Part shown: in pieces, positions 42,036-52,781 of the stretch
Layout of the letters: each line of letters begins with the position of its first letter
Numbering within the stretch: position 1 is the first letter of the stretch
Source of the DNA: Leguminivora glycinivorella
Lineage: Eukaryota; Arthropoda; Insecta; Lepidoptera; Tortricidae
NCBI RefSeq assembly: GCF_023078275.1
Contig: NC_062987.1
Location: 21,127,772-21,191,771 of the forward strand
Reading direction: 5' to 3'
Length of the DNA stretch: 64,000 bases
Position numbers and translations under genes: made by a program
The notes under the pieces: model-generated
What the model saw: the letters and a program-made list of their open reading frames with translations, nothing else
What the model was told of the DNA's origin: nothing
Database searches by the model: none

Positions 42036-42870
42036 TAAGTACATAATAAATAATCTTAGTTCCTTTCATACCCAAAACAAGGGGAGAAATATAAACTAAG
42101 ATTTTTTATGTTTTAGTTCTAATTTATCTTGTATAATTCCCTAATAAATAAACTATTCCAGTTTCCAGCCTCTGCGATATTCGTTTTTCTGCAACTACCT
42201 CTGTTTGCATAGACAGACAAGTTATTTCCTAGTTACTAAAATTACCGCTCAATTGAAGAAAATGACGGCCCTAATCCGAGGCAACCTTTAACTAAAGTAA
42301 GTGTAGGCTTAACGATGGCAGGCAAAGATGTCACAAGTAAGGATAAGGCAATTCATATATTTTCGATTGAACATTCTCGTTTGACGCGCGTTAGTGGAAT
42401 ACTACAACGCGATTGGTTGATGAGACTTCACGCATTTGTACACCGTGGTGTTAATGACACTTTGCAGGCACAACTTGGTGGTGGTATGCCACGTCCTTAC
42501 AAAGTAGTATGTAAGTCATTGATGGCAAGCAATTTTACTGATTATGTACCGTGACGGAGCCAAACAACTTCTACTGAATATGACTTTACTCTCAAATATA
42601 TTATTTTTAAGAAAATAATAAAACTTAGATAAAGTAGTAGGCTAGTAGACGATAATATATGTAGCTAGGTTTATAGTAAAAATGATTTGTGACTTCCTAT
42701 TAGAAAGGGTTTTTCCTAATGCTTCTTGTAGTAACTTTTTCTAATGTAACTTTTTTATAGGTATGTGATGCAATGGAAATGGACCACATTGCACTTAAAA
42801 CACTCTTTTGTATTGGAAAACCACAATTATAACCTAAAGTGACCTTACTTTAGTTAATGAAATAGGCCAG
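42036..42870. other. Unassigned stretch
   Basis: A 79-codon frame at 42315-42554 (MAGKDVTSKDKAIHIFSIEH) could be a transposon scrap but is unrecognised. No terminal repeats were found. Confidence 0.3.
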
Positions 42871-42872
42871 CG

Positions 42873-43080
42873 CCTCGTAGACGCATCTGGTGACCAGAGG
42901 GCTGGCAGCTACTTTGGCCAGAGATTAAGTCTGGCTATCCAAAGAGGTAACGCTGCCCGCCTTCTGGGCACCATAACATATAGTGACGACTTAGGGAGTA
43001 TTTTTTATTTGTAAGTTAATTTTAAGTTAGTACATAGTTTAGTTAATACATTTTCTTTATTGTATATATTTCTTACCTTT
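42873..43080 (+). mobile_element. Non-LTR retrotransposon 3' fragment
   Basis: GGTGACCAGAGGGCTGGCAG, TTAAGTCTGGCTATCCAAAG, AGGTAACGCTGCCCGCCTTC and TTAGGGAGTATTTTTTATTT match 59488-59660, and more distantly 17110-17300. Confidence 0.65.
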
Positions 43081-43774
43081 TAGTATTTTATAATTTTATG
43101 TTATTATGTTTAAGGTTGAATATGTGTATATTTAGGTATTTAAATGTAAAAAATGAACCTAAAGTTTCTCTAGATTGTAGATAGGTGTGGTTAAACAATT
43201 TCTCGGTGCAAATGACCCCTAAACGTAACAGGCAAAAACTGACAGTGTCCAAATATTGTTTACAAAATGGCGACAATACACTTTGCGAAGATTAACACAG
43301 TTATTTCCATAGCTTTGCGAGACTAGCGCCTCGGGCAAATACCAAATTCGTCTAGATTTTTGAAGTCAAACTTCTAATGGGACTTCCAATTCCAATTGAC
43401 AGCGCGTAACACTCAGTCATTGTTACTTTGCGTGGAATGCCGCTCACTCAGCGCGTAACATTCTGTCTCAACGCGACTCACTCATACCATTCATTCACTT
43501 ATTCACACAGTGACCGAACAGAATGCCCAGAATGGTTTTGAATGTAATCTGTGTTTTATATTTAGATCGAGTGCAAAGTGAGTTTATGTTTGTTTTTTAA
43601 TAATTTGAACAATTAGCAATGTAAAATATTTAAAACAATAAAAAGATGGTGGTAACTAAACGCAAAAACGTGATGGTCACTTGACAAAATGTTTTTGAGG
43701 TTATGTTAGGAAGTTTCCCTTCTTCCGCGCGGAGGGACTCCATCACGCACTATTTTTTTATTGTAGCCGGCGGT
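43081..43774. other. Unassigned, partly GC-richer stretch
   Basis: The region 43390-43520 is CpG-richer (AGCGCGTAACA occurs twice, at 43402 and 43458). It could be a promoter region, but no transcript can be supported. Confidence 0.3.
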
Positions 43775-44353
43775 AAAAAACCGGCCAAGAGCGTGTCGGG
43801 CCACGCTCAGTGTAGGGTTCCGTAGTTTTCCGTATTTTTCTCAAAAACTACTGAACCTATCAAGTTCAAAACAATTATCCTAGAAAGTTTTTATAAAGTT
43901 CTACTTTTGTGATTTTTTTCATATTTTTCAAACGTATGGTTCAAAAGTTAGAGGGGGGGGGACGCACTTTTTTTTCCTTTAGGAGCGATTATTTCCGAAA
44001 ATATTAATATTATCAAAAAACGATCTTAGTAAACCCTTATTTATTTTTAAATACCTATCCAACAATATATCACACGTTGGGGTTGGAATGAAAGCCCCCA
44101 CTTTACATGTAGGGGGGGTACCCTAATAAAACATTTTTTTATATTTTTTATTTTTGCACTTTGTTGGCGTGATTGATATACATATTGGTACCAAATTTCA
44201 GCTTTCTAGTGCTTACGGTTACTGAGATTATCCGCGGACGGACGGACGGACGGACGGACGGACGGACGGACGGACGGACGGACGGACGGACGGACGGACG
44301 GACAGACAGACATGGCGAAACTATAAGAGTTCCTAGTTGACTACGGAACCCTA
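43775..44353 (-). repeat. AGGGTTCCGTA...GGCCGGTTTTT repeat, complete minus copy
   Basis: AAAAAACCGGCCAAGAGCGT to GAGTTCCTAGTTGACTACGG then AACCCTAAAA, with a long (GGAC)n tract at 44236-44302. It is an unbroken copy and is useful as the reference for the broken ones at 26994 and 60851. Confidence 0.82.
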
Positions 44354-44736
44354 AAAACGGGATGGATGTCGAATGCTCCACAATCTCCTAAGGCCTTCAG
44401 CAAGCATCGCACTTACAAATAGCAGGGGCGGCTCACTCCGCGATTCTATCGCCGCGCTACAAGTACATGCTGGCGGCCGCGAGTTCGCGGCCTAATCAGG
44501 GGTGGGGCGCGTTCTCACGGAACGCACGTTCGCACTTTCTGTTGTTACTTTATGTCGCGAGTTTTTTCTAAGGTTCATATGCGATATCCGCGTGTGGAAT
44601 GGCTAATATAATGTTGGCTTAATAATGTAAAGGCGGCATTTCGTGAACATCAAAGCAGTGGGCCTTCTGTACTTGTACTATTATATTCTGTGCAAATATG
44701 TAGTGCAAAAAGGACGGCCTACAGGGAAGGCCCCGG
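44354..44736. other. Unassigned stretch with a GC-rich core
   Basis: 44420-44540 is GC-rich (GCGGCCGCGAGTTCGCGGCC is a near palindrome at 44473). No gene is visible. Confidence 0.3.
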
Positions 44737-44889
44737 GTACGTATCCGAATGGCACAAACGCTCGCGAAACGAAATGAAACGGTCGTAGATCTTCATCGCT
44801 CTTGCGTATTGGCGCGACAGAGCCAAACTACCTTTCGCGGCGTTTCGTTTTCGTTTCGCGTCGCAGAAATGCCATTCGGCTACGGCACC
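44737..44889. mobile_element. GTAGCCGAATGGCA MITE, complete copy
   Basis: Left end GTACGTATCCGAATGGCACA and right end AAATGCCATTCGGCTACGGC, with CATCGCTCTTGCGTATTGGC inside. It is the inverse orientation of 24904. Confidence 0.72.
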
Positions 44890-45113
44890 TGATCACGCCA
44901 CCGTGCTTCCCGCCAGGATTATCACGGTATCACGGGTCCAAGACACGGCAGCTGACGTCTACGAGGTTTCATTCGAGGGCCCCGATTAGCAATGGAGTCG
45001 GTCATTAGTCCCACGATAAGTTTACTCGTGGGTTGACTTTAGGCTCTTACAGTAGATGTCCGCTACAGGTCCCTTTGAACAATATGGTGGAAAATTTCGC
45101 TGGCTTGGTTGAA

Positions 45114-45187
45114 GTCTTGGTTGCACAAGTTGGCAGAGCGCTGGAGTATCGATCCAGAATCTGTGAGTTCAAGTCTCACCCAAGGCA
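45114..45187 (+). tRNA. tRNA-like gene with ATC anticodon, possibly a tRNA pseudogene
   Basis: It folds as a cloverleaf: acceptor GTCTTGG with CCAAGGC (one T-G pair), D arm GCAC/GCGC with one mismatch around AAGTTGGCAGA, anticodon stem CTGGA/TCCAG with loop GTATCGA (anticodon ATC, U33 present), and T arm GTGAG/CTCAC with loop TTCAAGT; the discriminator is A. Both internal promoter boxes are reasonable. An ATC anticodon is not a normal cytoplasmic tRNA-Asp anticodon (GTC), so a tRNA-derived relic is more likely than a working gene. No SINE body follows. Confidence 0.55.
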
Positions 45188-45189
45188 GT

Positions 45190-45666
45190 AATATTCCACT
45201 TTTAAATGTATTCTACGCCTTTTATTACTTATTAAATTAAATTCATAAAATGTGCTTGTTCAAATACATTGGTTTCTATATCTCTTCAAGCAACTTTAAC
45301 AACAGTCGGTCGCACAACGAATCGCTTAGTCACAAGTCTCAAATTCGACAGGTCCCAAATTACGCAACACCTACCTTTGTACGACGTGATAAGGGTTGTT
45401 TTAGCTTGGCACGATATTCAGACACCTGATTAGGTAATTGATTACGCTAAGATGGTTTCTAATTTCGAATTAGTTGAAACCTAGGTCACTGGGAGTCTAG
45501 ATGCTGGGAATGGTAGTTTTAATTACTTACTTAAATAAACTACTTAATTTAGGCTGTGGTGGCATTTAATAACTTAGAGGTATTTTAAAAGATTGCTTGT
45601 GACTGAATAAAGACAGAATTGTATGTAACAAAGGCTTAAAGTAAAATAATTTAAATTTAACAGTAG
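45190..45666. other. Unassigned AT-rich stretch
   Basis: No feature could be supported. Confidence 0.3.
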
Positions 45667-46037
45667 AACATAATTATTAAAGATCGTTATCAGCGTGCTG
45701 TATTGGTGGCAGAGTATGGTTGGCAAAAAAACAAATACACAAGTATTAAAACATTATATACTTAACTAAATATGAATAAATAACTAAAATTTGTTCAACA
45801 AACTTAGCTGTCAATCGTTCACGTCGATATTAGAAAAAATCCGTTTTAAATAACTAAATTACCTTTCTACGTTGACAAAAGTTACAGGATGGTAATTTAT
45901 CTCTTTAAAATACTGCACGCAATTTTTTGACGCTATCCACCAGTGAATATTTCAATGTAAGTTTTTTTTTGCCAACCGTACCATCTGCCATCTGCCATGA
46001 AAAGTGCACCTTGATAACGATCTTTAATAATTATGTT
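45667..46037. mobile_element. 371-bp MITE with 26-bp TIRs
   Basis: The left end AACATAATTATTAAAGATCG then TTATCA is exactly complemented at the right end. A second inverted pair just inside, TTGGCAAAAAAAC and GTTTTTTTTTGCCAA, extends the arms. No transposase. Confidence 0.75.
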
Positions 46038-46140
46038 AATTTTTCTACAAAAGTGACGTTTTCCTAAGCCCCCTGACTATTGAAATCCTTCAGTGGCAAT
46101 ATTGCAACTTTATCCACGTATAAATATAAGTACATGCATA

Positions 46141-46175
46141 TAGCTTATCGAATGTCCATGACATTCGATAAGCTA
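46141..46175. repeat. Perfect 16-bp stem hairpin
   Basis: TAGCTTATCGAATGTC and GACATTCGATAAGCTA are exact complements separated by CAT. No T-run follows to suggest a terminator; its nature is unknown. Confidence 0.7.
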
Positions 46176-46762
46176 AAATGTATGAAAATGCATTGTTAAG
46201 TAATTTTGGGATTTGACTCAAAACCTTAATCTTTTGGTAGCTAAAAGGTGGAATTTAACACTCTGTATAACCCACAGAACTCCGGTCTTCATTGATGTCA
46301 TAACGACCTAATGTCCGGTGTGCCCTGCCCTTTAACATTCACAACACTTCACCTGCTTCCGAACTCCATTGTAACCTGAACTGCTATCGCGTTGAAGTGC
46401 TGTGGATCCAGGGGTCTATGTAAGCTGGGAGTTGGTAGGATTTGGTTTCAGAGCTTTGACATCACTCATCATTGCGGCAAGGTCAGAGGTCAGAGGTAAA
46501 AGGGACAGGAATTAGGTCAGAAAATCTTGTGTCGTTGGTAGGTTCGAAAAATTTACCGATTAAGTATTTGGTATGAAAATCGCAGCTGGAGGAAGAATAG
46601 TGATGTGCCGGTGAGAAAGTTCTCGTGAATTTTGAAAAATCTGAAGAAATTTCCGGAAATATTTCACCTTTCTCGAGTACGTTCCCTTACTAGCATAATT
46701 CATAGTTTTCTTCTTCTTCTCCTGCTAAACCTGTAGGTACCCATTTACTTGGAGTTGTTATT

Positions 46763-46845
46763 AGGGTTCTGTGCCTCAAAAAGGAAAAACGGAACCCTTA
46801 TGGATCACTTTTGAGTCTGTCTATCCGTTTCTTGTTGGCAATATC
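46763..46845 (+). repeat. AGGGTTCCGTA repeat, 5' fragment
   Basis: AGGGTTCTGTGCCTCAAAAA, GGAACCCTTATGGATCACTT and a degraded GTCT tract; the rest of the repeat is missing. Confidence 0.6.
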
Positions 46846-46879
46846 GTCAAGATAACCACGGAGTGGGAGCCCCACGAGT

Positions 46880-47005
46880 CAAATCGGGGATCCGCCAAAA
46901 CTTGAAAGAATGGCCAGATATTGCTCTAAACGGGGATGGGTGGAAAAAGAGGGGGGAGGCCTTTGCCCACCTGCGGGACACAGTGGGCTCTAAATAATAA
47001 TAATA
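46880..47005 (+). mobile_element. LINE 3' fragment with (TAA)n tail
   Basis: The frame reads DGWKKRGEAFAHLRDTVGSK and stops, followed by (TAA)n. W.KRGEAFA...D is the end of an RTE-like ORF as seen in Lepidoptera. Confidence 0.58.
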
Positions 47006-47475
47006 CCAACTAGCATGATCTTGGGCTACGTCTTCATAGAAATCAGCTTATTTTATGCCTTTTCCGTCATCCGCCATTATTATTAAATAACTAAACTCTC
47101 CATTAGGTATAAACCGTATAAATAACGTTACAAATCCTCATAAATGTCGTCAATACAAAGTCGATTGCTCTTGTGCGCATTCGATTAATTTACTTCATAT
47201 CTTATCGGCGATAACACTCAACAATATGGTGATACTCGGTGCCATTGGGCAAACAAACAAATTGATAAGCTGTTTATATTTACTCGTATTTTATTACGAT
47301 TGAAAGTTAAATTGCTTCTTTTTATTTTGTCAAGCACTTCGCAAACAACAAATATTTGGACAAAACAACATATTATATTCTTACGTTGACCAACCATATA
47401 TAGATAGAAGTAGTGTAGGGACGTCTGACCGGATACAGGCGAGCTGTCGATCAGCCCATTTCCCTGGAGCTGTAC
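47006..47475. other. Unassigned AT-rich stretch
   Basis: No feature could be supported. Confidence 0.3.
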
Positions 47476-47750
47476 TTAGGTTACTGTCCCTCCCACACTA
47501 TTCTCCTCAAATATTCTCGTTTTCCTGCAGAACTGAAGGACATCTTTAAGTTCGACATCCTTGAGTTCGTCTTCTCTCAAACTATCTCTACCGAATGTAT
47601 CGTATCGCGATGCCGCATACATGATACATTCTGCTAGTAAGTGCAATCTTGTGTCCTCCTTACCACAGTGTGGACAGGATTCGTCACTACTTATACCTAT
47701 TATCTTCATATGTCTGTTGAGAGTGTTGTGCCCCTTTATATGAGTTCCTA
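47476..47750 (-). pseudogene. Non-LTR retrotransposon C-terminal zinc-knuckle remnant
   Basis: On the minus strand the frame reads GHNTLNRHMKIIGISSDESC, PHCGKEDTRLHLLAECIMYA and ends FEENSVGGTVT. The CxxCGxEDTxxHLLxEC motif after a G...LNRH..I.GI run is typical of the RNase H/zinc-knuckle C-terminus of R1/I-type LINEs. About 90 codons remain and the 5' part is lost. Confidence 0.6.
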
Positions 47751-48124
47751 GGCAACAGAAGCTGTGGTGGTAGGTATTTTAATACGACCTTCAAGTCTTC
47801 AAGGAAATAGCCAAAGATATTTGCTATTCTAAGATTAATAGTCGACATAATCTAGTTACCTACCTGAACCTTTTTAATGTGCTCTCTTTTTGCAATGATA
47901 CGTCATTTTTATCATGAATATCGCTGTCAAATTACGGACAGTAAGATAAGAACACGTTTCGATCAGAATTTGTTGCCCCGGAGCGAAAGTGGAGCCATTA
48001 ATAGCAGTTTCAGAACGACATTGTTATCGACCAAGTTCTTGAACAGGTATTATATTCGCGACTTGCTAACCTCTTATTGATTTGATATTGATCCGATATT
48101 ACGATATTAGTTATTACCTAGCCT
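47751..48124. other. Unassigned stretch
   Basis: No feature could be supported. Confidence 0.3.
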
Positions 48125-48262
48125 GCTAGCCGAATGACATTTCTGCGCCGCCAGACGCCGACAGAAATGCAGTCTAGCTCTGCACCGCCAATACACAAGA
48201 GCGATAGAGATAGATAGCCACGAAAGAGATATTATAGTGAGCGTTTGTGAATTCGTCTACGC
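48125..48262. mobile_element. GTAGCCGAATGGCA MITE, diverged copy
   Basis: TAGCCGAATGACATTTCTGC, AAGAGCGATAGAGATAGATA and GTGAGCGTTTGTGAATTCGT then CTACG. Confidence 0.62.
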
Positions 48263-48431
48263 ACACTGATATGGACATGAACACATTATTGGTCATTCTG
48301 TTATTAAGATGTCGGCTCATGAATGTCTATATTTTTGCAACGAACGGGTAGTGACAGTGACAATCCCTGCAGTGAAGTCGGATAGTCCTAGGTTTCAATC
48401 ACGGTAAGGAACTTGATGTACTAATGTTTTT

Positions 48432-48978
48432 AGGGTTCCGTAGTCAACTAGGAACCCTTATAGTTTCGCCATGTCTGTCTGTCCGTCCGTCCGTCCGTCC
48501 GTCCGTCCGTCCGCGGATAATCTCAGTAACCGTTAGCACTAGAAAGCTGAAATTTGGTACCAATATGTATATCAATCACGCCAACAAAGTGCAAAAATAA
48601 AAAATGGAAAAAAAATGTTTTATTAGGTACCCCCTACATGTAAAGTGGAGGCTGATTTTTTTTTCATTCCAACCCCAACGTGTGATATATTGTTGGATAG
48701 GTATTTAAAAATGAATAAGGGTTTACTAAGATCGTTTTTTGATAAAATTAATATTTTCGGAAATAATCGCTATTAAAGGAAAAAAAAGTGCGTCCCCCCC
48801 TCTAACTTTTGAACCATAAGTTTAAAAAATATGAAAAAAATCACAAAAGTAGAACTTTATAAAGACTTTCTAGGAAAATTGTTTTGAACTTGATAGGTTC
48901 AGTAGTTTTTGAGAAAAATACGGAAAACTACGGAACCCTACACTGAGCGTGGCCTGACACGCTCTTGGCCGGTTTTTT
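48432..48978 (+). repeat. AGGGTTCCGTA...GGCCGGTTTTTT repeat, complete copy
   Basis: AGGGTTCCGTAGTCAACTAG to GACACGCTCTTGGCCGGTTT, with a (GTCC)n tract at 48478-48513. Uninterrupted. Confidence 0.82.
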
Positions 48979-49810
48979 CCTGACTTTCCCGAATCTTTCT
49001 TAGGATTTCATCAATTTCAATCCATTTAGGATTTAATAAAAGCGGTGAATATACATATATGTCACGTTTGCTCCCTATAGTGGCGTAATCTCTAAATAAA
49101 ATCATCATCATTGGCCTTCAAATCTATAACAGACTATACAACCAGTGTCAAGTGGGACAACAACGTTTTTCATGGTTGTAAAGTAAGTGTAGGCTAAATA
49201 AAGTAAGTACAACTAGCAATGCACGGACGAGAAGTTTCCAAAGTTTCAGAACATTCCTCATGAGAATTTTCGGTAACTTCTGAGAATGTTCTCGAGAACG
49301 AGAATTTATCAGAATACTTAGTAACTTATACCATAATTTCGTCAAACTCAGCAAGTCAAGACGCAGTCCCGTGGTAGTGCGCTGACTTCGTATGCCGATG
49401 TTCTCAGGTTCGATCCTGACAGCGATCTTTTTGTTTCTATTTTGTTTGTTTTTTTTTGTATATATATTAGAAATAATAGTTCGGTACCTAATTTAAAAAA
49501 GTCAGGACTAAAACTGTGAAGTCTGAAAGTCGAAATGTTCCCTGAAGTATAGTGAGAATTTAAGCAACTTATTGGTAACTTATCACTTATCACCGAAATA
49601 GGTAACTGAAATAGACAATATTATATGTATAATAACATATAGTTTTATATTATGCCCATTTAAACTTTATTTCAAGTATATTCTCTCGTTTAAACAATAA
49701 ATTGCATGTTGCAGGAATGTTCTGGGAACATTCTCAAGAATGTTTCCGCTTTTTGGGAATGTTCTGCAATTTCTACATTACTAAGTACAACACATAGGTA
49801 CTTATCCGTA
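48979..49810. other. Unassigned stretch with a tRNA-like scrap
   Basis: 49365-49425 (GTCCCGTGGTAGTGCGCTGA ... GGTTCGATCCTGACAGCGAT) resembles a decayed tRNA or SINE head with a box B. Several diverged GAATGTTCT words occur at 49255-49310 and 49717-49770. No gene is visible. Confidence 0.4.
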
Positions 49811-49812
49811 TA

Positions 49813-50063
49813 CACACTGAGAGAAAATACAACCAGTTTTCATGTTCGTTCAACAAGTTTTTTGGTTAAAATAGCGCCTACGTGCTCTTTGGTTCAAACA
49901 ACAAGCTACTTGTCATTTGAATCGGCAATATATTTGAATCAACAAGTCGATTTTATAAAAACATCCTGACACATATTGTTTTAAACATACGTTTGGCTGA
50001 TTCAAACGGATAAACCGCAACAAGTCGAACTTGTTAAATTCACAATGCAAATTTCTCTCAGTG
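49813..50063. mobile_element. 251-bp TA-flanked MITE (CACTGAGAGAAA)
   Basis: Left end CACACTGAGAGAAAATAC and right end TTTCTCTCAGTG, with TA on each side (49811-49812 and 50064-50065), which fits a Tc1/mariner-type MITE. The interior holds several AACAAGTCG/CAACAAG words. Confidence 0.7.
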
Positions 50064-50115
50064 TATGATACGATATCCGGAAAATTGCGGGTCACAACTG
50101 GATGAGACTAGCCTA

Positions 50116-50269
50116 AGGTACGTCGCCGAATGGCACAAACGCTCACGAAACGAAACGCTCGTAGATATCTATCTCTATCGCTCTTGCGTATTGGCGCGAC
50201 GGAGCCAGACTACCTTTCTGCGGCGTTTCGATTTCGTTTCGCGTTTCAGAAATGCCATTCGGCTACGCA
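50116..50269. mobile_element. GTAGCCGAATGGCA MITE, complete copy
   Basis: GTACGTCGCCGAATGGCACA to AAATGCCATTCGGCTACGCA, with TATCGCTCTTGCGTATTGGC inside. Followed directly by a LINE end. Confidence 0.72.
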
Positions 50270-50355
50270 GCCTGGACCGGGAGAAGTGGCGTACTAAAAG
50301 AGAGGCCTATGCTCAGCAGTGGGCGATAAGGGCTGATATGATGATGATGACGATA
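50270..50355 (+). mobile_element. LINE 3' fragment with (ATG)n tail
   Basis: The frame reads DREKWRTKREAYAQQWAIRA then DMMMM: the last codons of an RTE-like ORF ending in (GAT)n. It abuts the MITE above with no gap. Confidence 0.6.
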
Positions 50356-50489
50356 TCCATAAATTGACTATGATGTTTTGATTTTCCAATGAGTCACGCT
50401 CGCATATTAGCAGTTATCAGCGATGCGTTATCGTTATCGACCAGCTGACTACTGCAGTGCTGATGCCAAGGACACTAATAACCTCTATA

Positions 50490-51592
50490 AGACCAGGGTT
50501 TACTGACGATTCGCCAAAAAACGTTTCCCAAAGTTTCACATCCCAAACTATTATTCCCAAATTATCATTTCCCAAATAAACGTTTGGCAAAACAACTTAT
50601 CGCAAATTGACATTTAGCAAAACTTTTTTTGGCAAGTATTTGTTTCCCAAAATATTTACTTGGTCAAATTTCATTTTACCAAATATTATTTAGTCAAAGG
50701 TATTGTTAGGCAAAATTTCCATTTCCCAATATATTGTAATTAAATGGCGCACTAGAAATTTGTTTGTTGATTTTATACTTTGTGTCCAAGATTTGTGTGA
50801 AATAATGTGTATGTCGTACTTTTTTTCCTCCTGCTGCAAATGTCAAGGATGACATTTTCACTTACATGTCCGGATACATTTTATTAAAAAGAAACCTTGT
50901 GTTTTCAAAACCATTATGTTCTATTAATTTTTAATTACTTTAAAAAACCATTTCCGGTTTGCTCACTGTCAACCTAACACGCTCCTCCTCGCTTCGCTCG
51001 TCGTCGCACCTAAACTGACCCTGTCGCACACGAGTTTTCTGTTACAATACTAATAAAATTATTACATTACATTTATGCCTTGTAATATTTATTGTCAAAC
51101 GTGGTTTTGCATGGTGTAATTTGTAGAAACATTTTTTGACAAAAAAATAGTTGACAAAATAATTTTGTCCAGTAATTAATTTGACAAAAATAAAGTTGAG
51201 CAAACTTTTTTTGTCCGACTGAAGCCTTGGGAATAAAACTGAAATTATCATTTGACAATTTTAAGTTAAATTTGGCAAAAAAATCTTCGGTAAATTAAAT
51301 TAATCCAGTAGAAATGAAAATGCAAATGCCTAAATATTTTCGAAATTTGCGATGTGAAATTTTGACCAAACATGTTTTTGGGATATAAGTTTTGCCATTA
51401 AAAACGTTTGCGAAATAAAGTTTTGTCTAAATAAAATTTGACTAAGTAAAATTGTGCCAAATGATAATTTGACCAAACAAATTCATTGCGAAACATACCT
51501 TTGCCAAACAATACTTTGGGAAATGAAACTATTGCGATATGATTATTGGGAAATGAAATTTGACGAAACGTTTTTTGGCGAAACGGCAGGAC
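50490..51592. mobile_element. Phrase-repeat element B (TTTGCCAAA / TTTCCCAAA vocabulary)
   Basis: The ends are imperfect inverted repeats: AGGGTTTACTGACGATTCGC then CAAAAAACGTTT at left, and AAACGTTTTTTGGCGAAACG then GCAGGACACCCT at right. Between them lie some 40-50 short phrases (TTCCCAAATTATCATTTCCC, GCAAATTGACATTTAGCAAA and, on the right, GACCAAACAAATTCATTGCG, TTGACCAAA) that share a CCAAA/TTTGG theme without ever repeating exactly. The middle (50750-51060) is ordinary AT-rich sequence with CGCTTCGCTCGTCGTCGCAC. Confidence 0.6.
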
Positions 51593-51601
51593 ACCCTAGA
51601 C

Positions 51602-51905
51602 CAGCCATTCTCAAAGTGTGCTCCGCGGACCCCTAGGGCTCCGCAAAGCCTCTCTGGGGACTCCGTGTGAATTTTGGGTACCTGATATGCAACTTCAACT
51701 CTCTTCCATAAAACCAAATATTCACCAATTGTTAAAGAATAAAAAACAGTTTCATGTAATACCTCACATTAGAATCTAGTGATTAGATTTTACTATCATG
51801 ATTGCTTATTAAAATAAAAATTGCAATAAAAAAAAATTTAAGGGTTCCGTCAGATGTTTTACTTTCTAAAAGGGTTCCATGGGAAAATAAGTTTGAGAAC
51901 CGCTG
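51602..51905. mobile_element. 304-bp hAT (Charlie-like) MITE
   Basis: The ends CAGCCATTCTCAAAG and TTTGAGAACCGCTG are the CAGNGGTTCTCAAA form typical of Charlie-type hAT elements. The flanks CCCTAGAC and GTCTAGAC agree in the last six bases, an eroded 8-bp duplication. No transposase. Confidence 0.7.
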
Positions 51906-52262
51906 GTCTAGACTCCTTGATGCACCATAAACAAAATTACTACAGATGTAGTACGAAAAGGGTGCGACTTTCGATCTGGAGGTCGCGGGTTCGAACCCCG
52001 GCTTGTACCAATGAGTTTTTTGGAACTTACATGCGAAATGTCATATGTTTGTATTATTTGTTTCAATTATTGCTAATTAGTAGGTATGTTTTATTTATAT
52101 GTATATAAGTGTAATAATTTCAAATGCGATTTATATTCCTTGTGAATTAAATAAATGAAATGAAATGAAATGTCATTTGATATTTGCCTGTTGCTTTTCG
52201 GTGAAGAAAAACATCGTGAGGAAACCGGACTAATTCCAATAAGACCTAGTTACCCTTCCGGC

Positions 52263-52402
52263 TCAGCCACGACATTGGGCTAAGCGCGGCAGCGGTGAGC
52301 GGCGGCCATACATTGGAGCGAGACACAGCGATGGGACTTTTCATTCGCACGTATGGCTGCCGCTCACCGCTGTCGCGCTTAGACCAATGTCGTGGCTGGG
52401 TC
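52263..52402. mobile_element. 140-bp palindromic MITE inside the SINE
   Basis: The left arm CAGCCACGACATTGGGCTAA then GCGCGGCAGCGGTGAGCGGC is complemented by GCCGCTCACCGCTGTCGCGC then TTAGACCAATGTCGTGGCTG. It splits a segment (CCCTTCCGG / TTCGGGTTGG) that is continuous in other copies of this SINE as I remember them. Confidence 0.74.
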
Positions 52403-52781
52403 GTTCGGGTTGGAAGATCAAATGGCAGTCGCTTTCGGTAAACTAGTGCCTACGCCAAAACTTGGGATTAGTTGTTTAAGCGGACCCCAGGCTCCCATGA
52501 GCCTGATGAGCATGATGATTTATCATTAATGTTATTTTGTCAAATAAGCTGTATGTACTTTACTTTAAGAAATGTAATGATTTAGGTCTCCTGTAATGTT
52601 ACATTTTTATATTTTATTAAATATTGGGTTGGTAAGAAAGTAATGAGCGATCGATTGAATTCCACATAAAATTTTTGAGAGAGTTCTAGAATCTTCTATG
52701 GTCGAAAGTATATAAAGGGCGAGTCGCACAGTTTCTCGTCAGTCATTCACTAGCTGTCGCCGAGCTAATATAAGGAAGAAA

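Noticed and set aside
44148..44381. 77-codon frame with SVRPSVRP repeats
   Set aside because: Translation of the (GGAC)n tract of an interspersed repeat.
47877..48080. 67-codon frame as a gene
   Set aside because: No recognised similarity and no context; short frames of this size are common by chance here.
49365..49430. Second tRNA gene
   Set aside because: Only a box B-like GGTTCGATCC and a partial arm are visible; the acceptor stem does not close.
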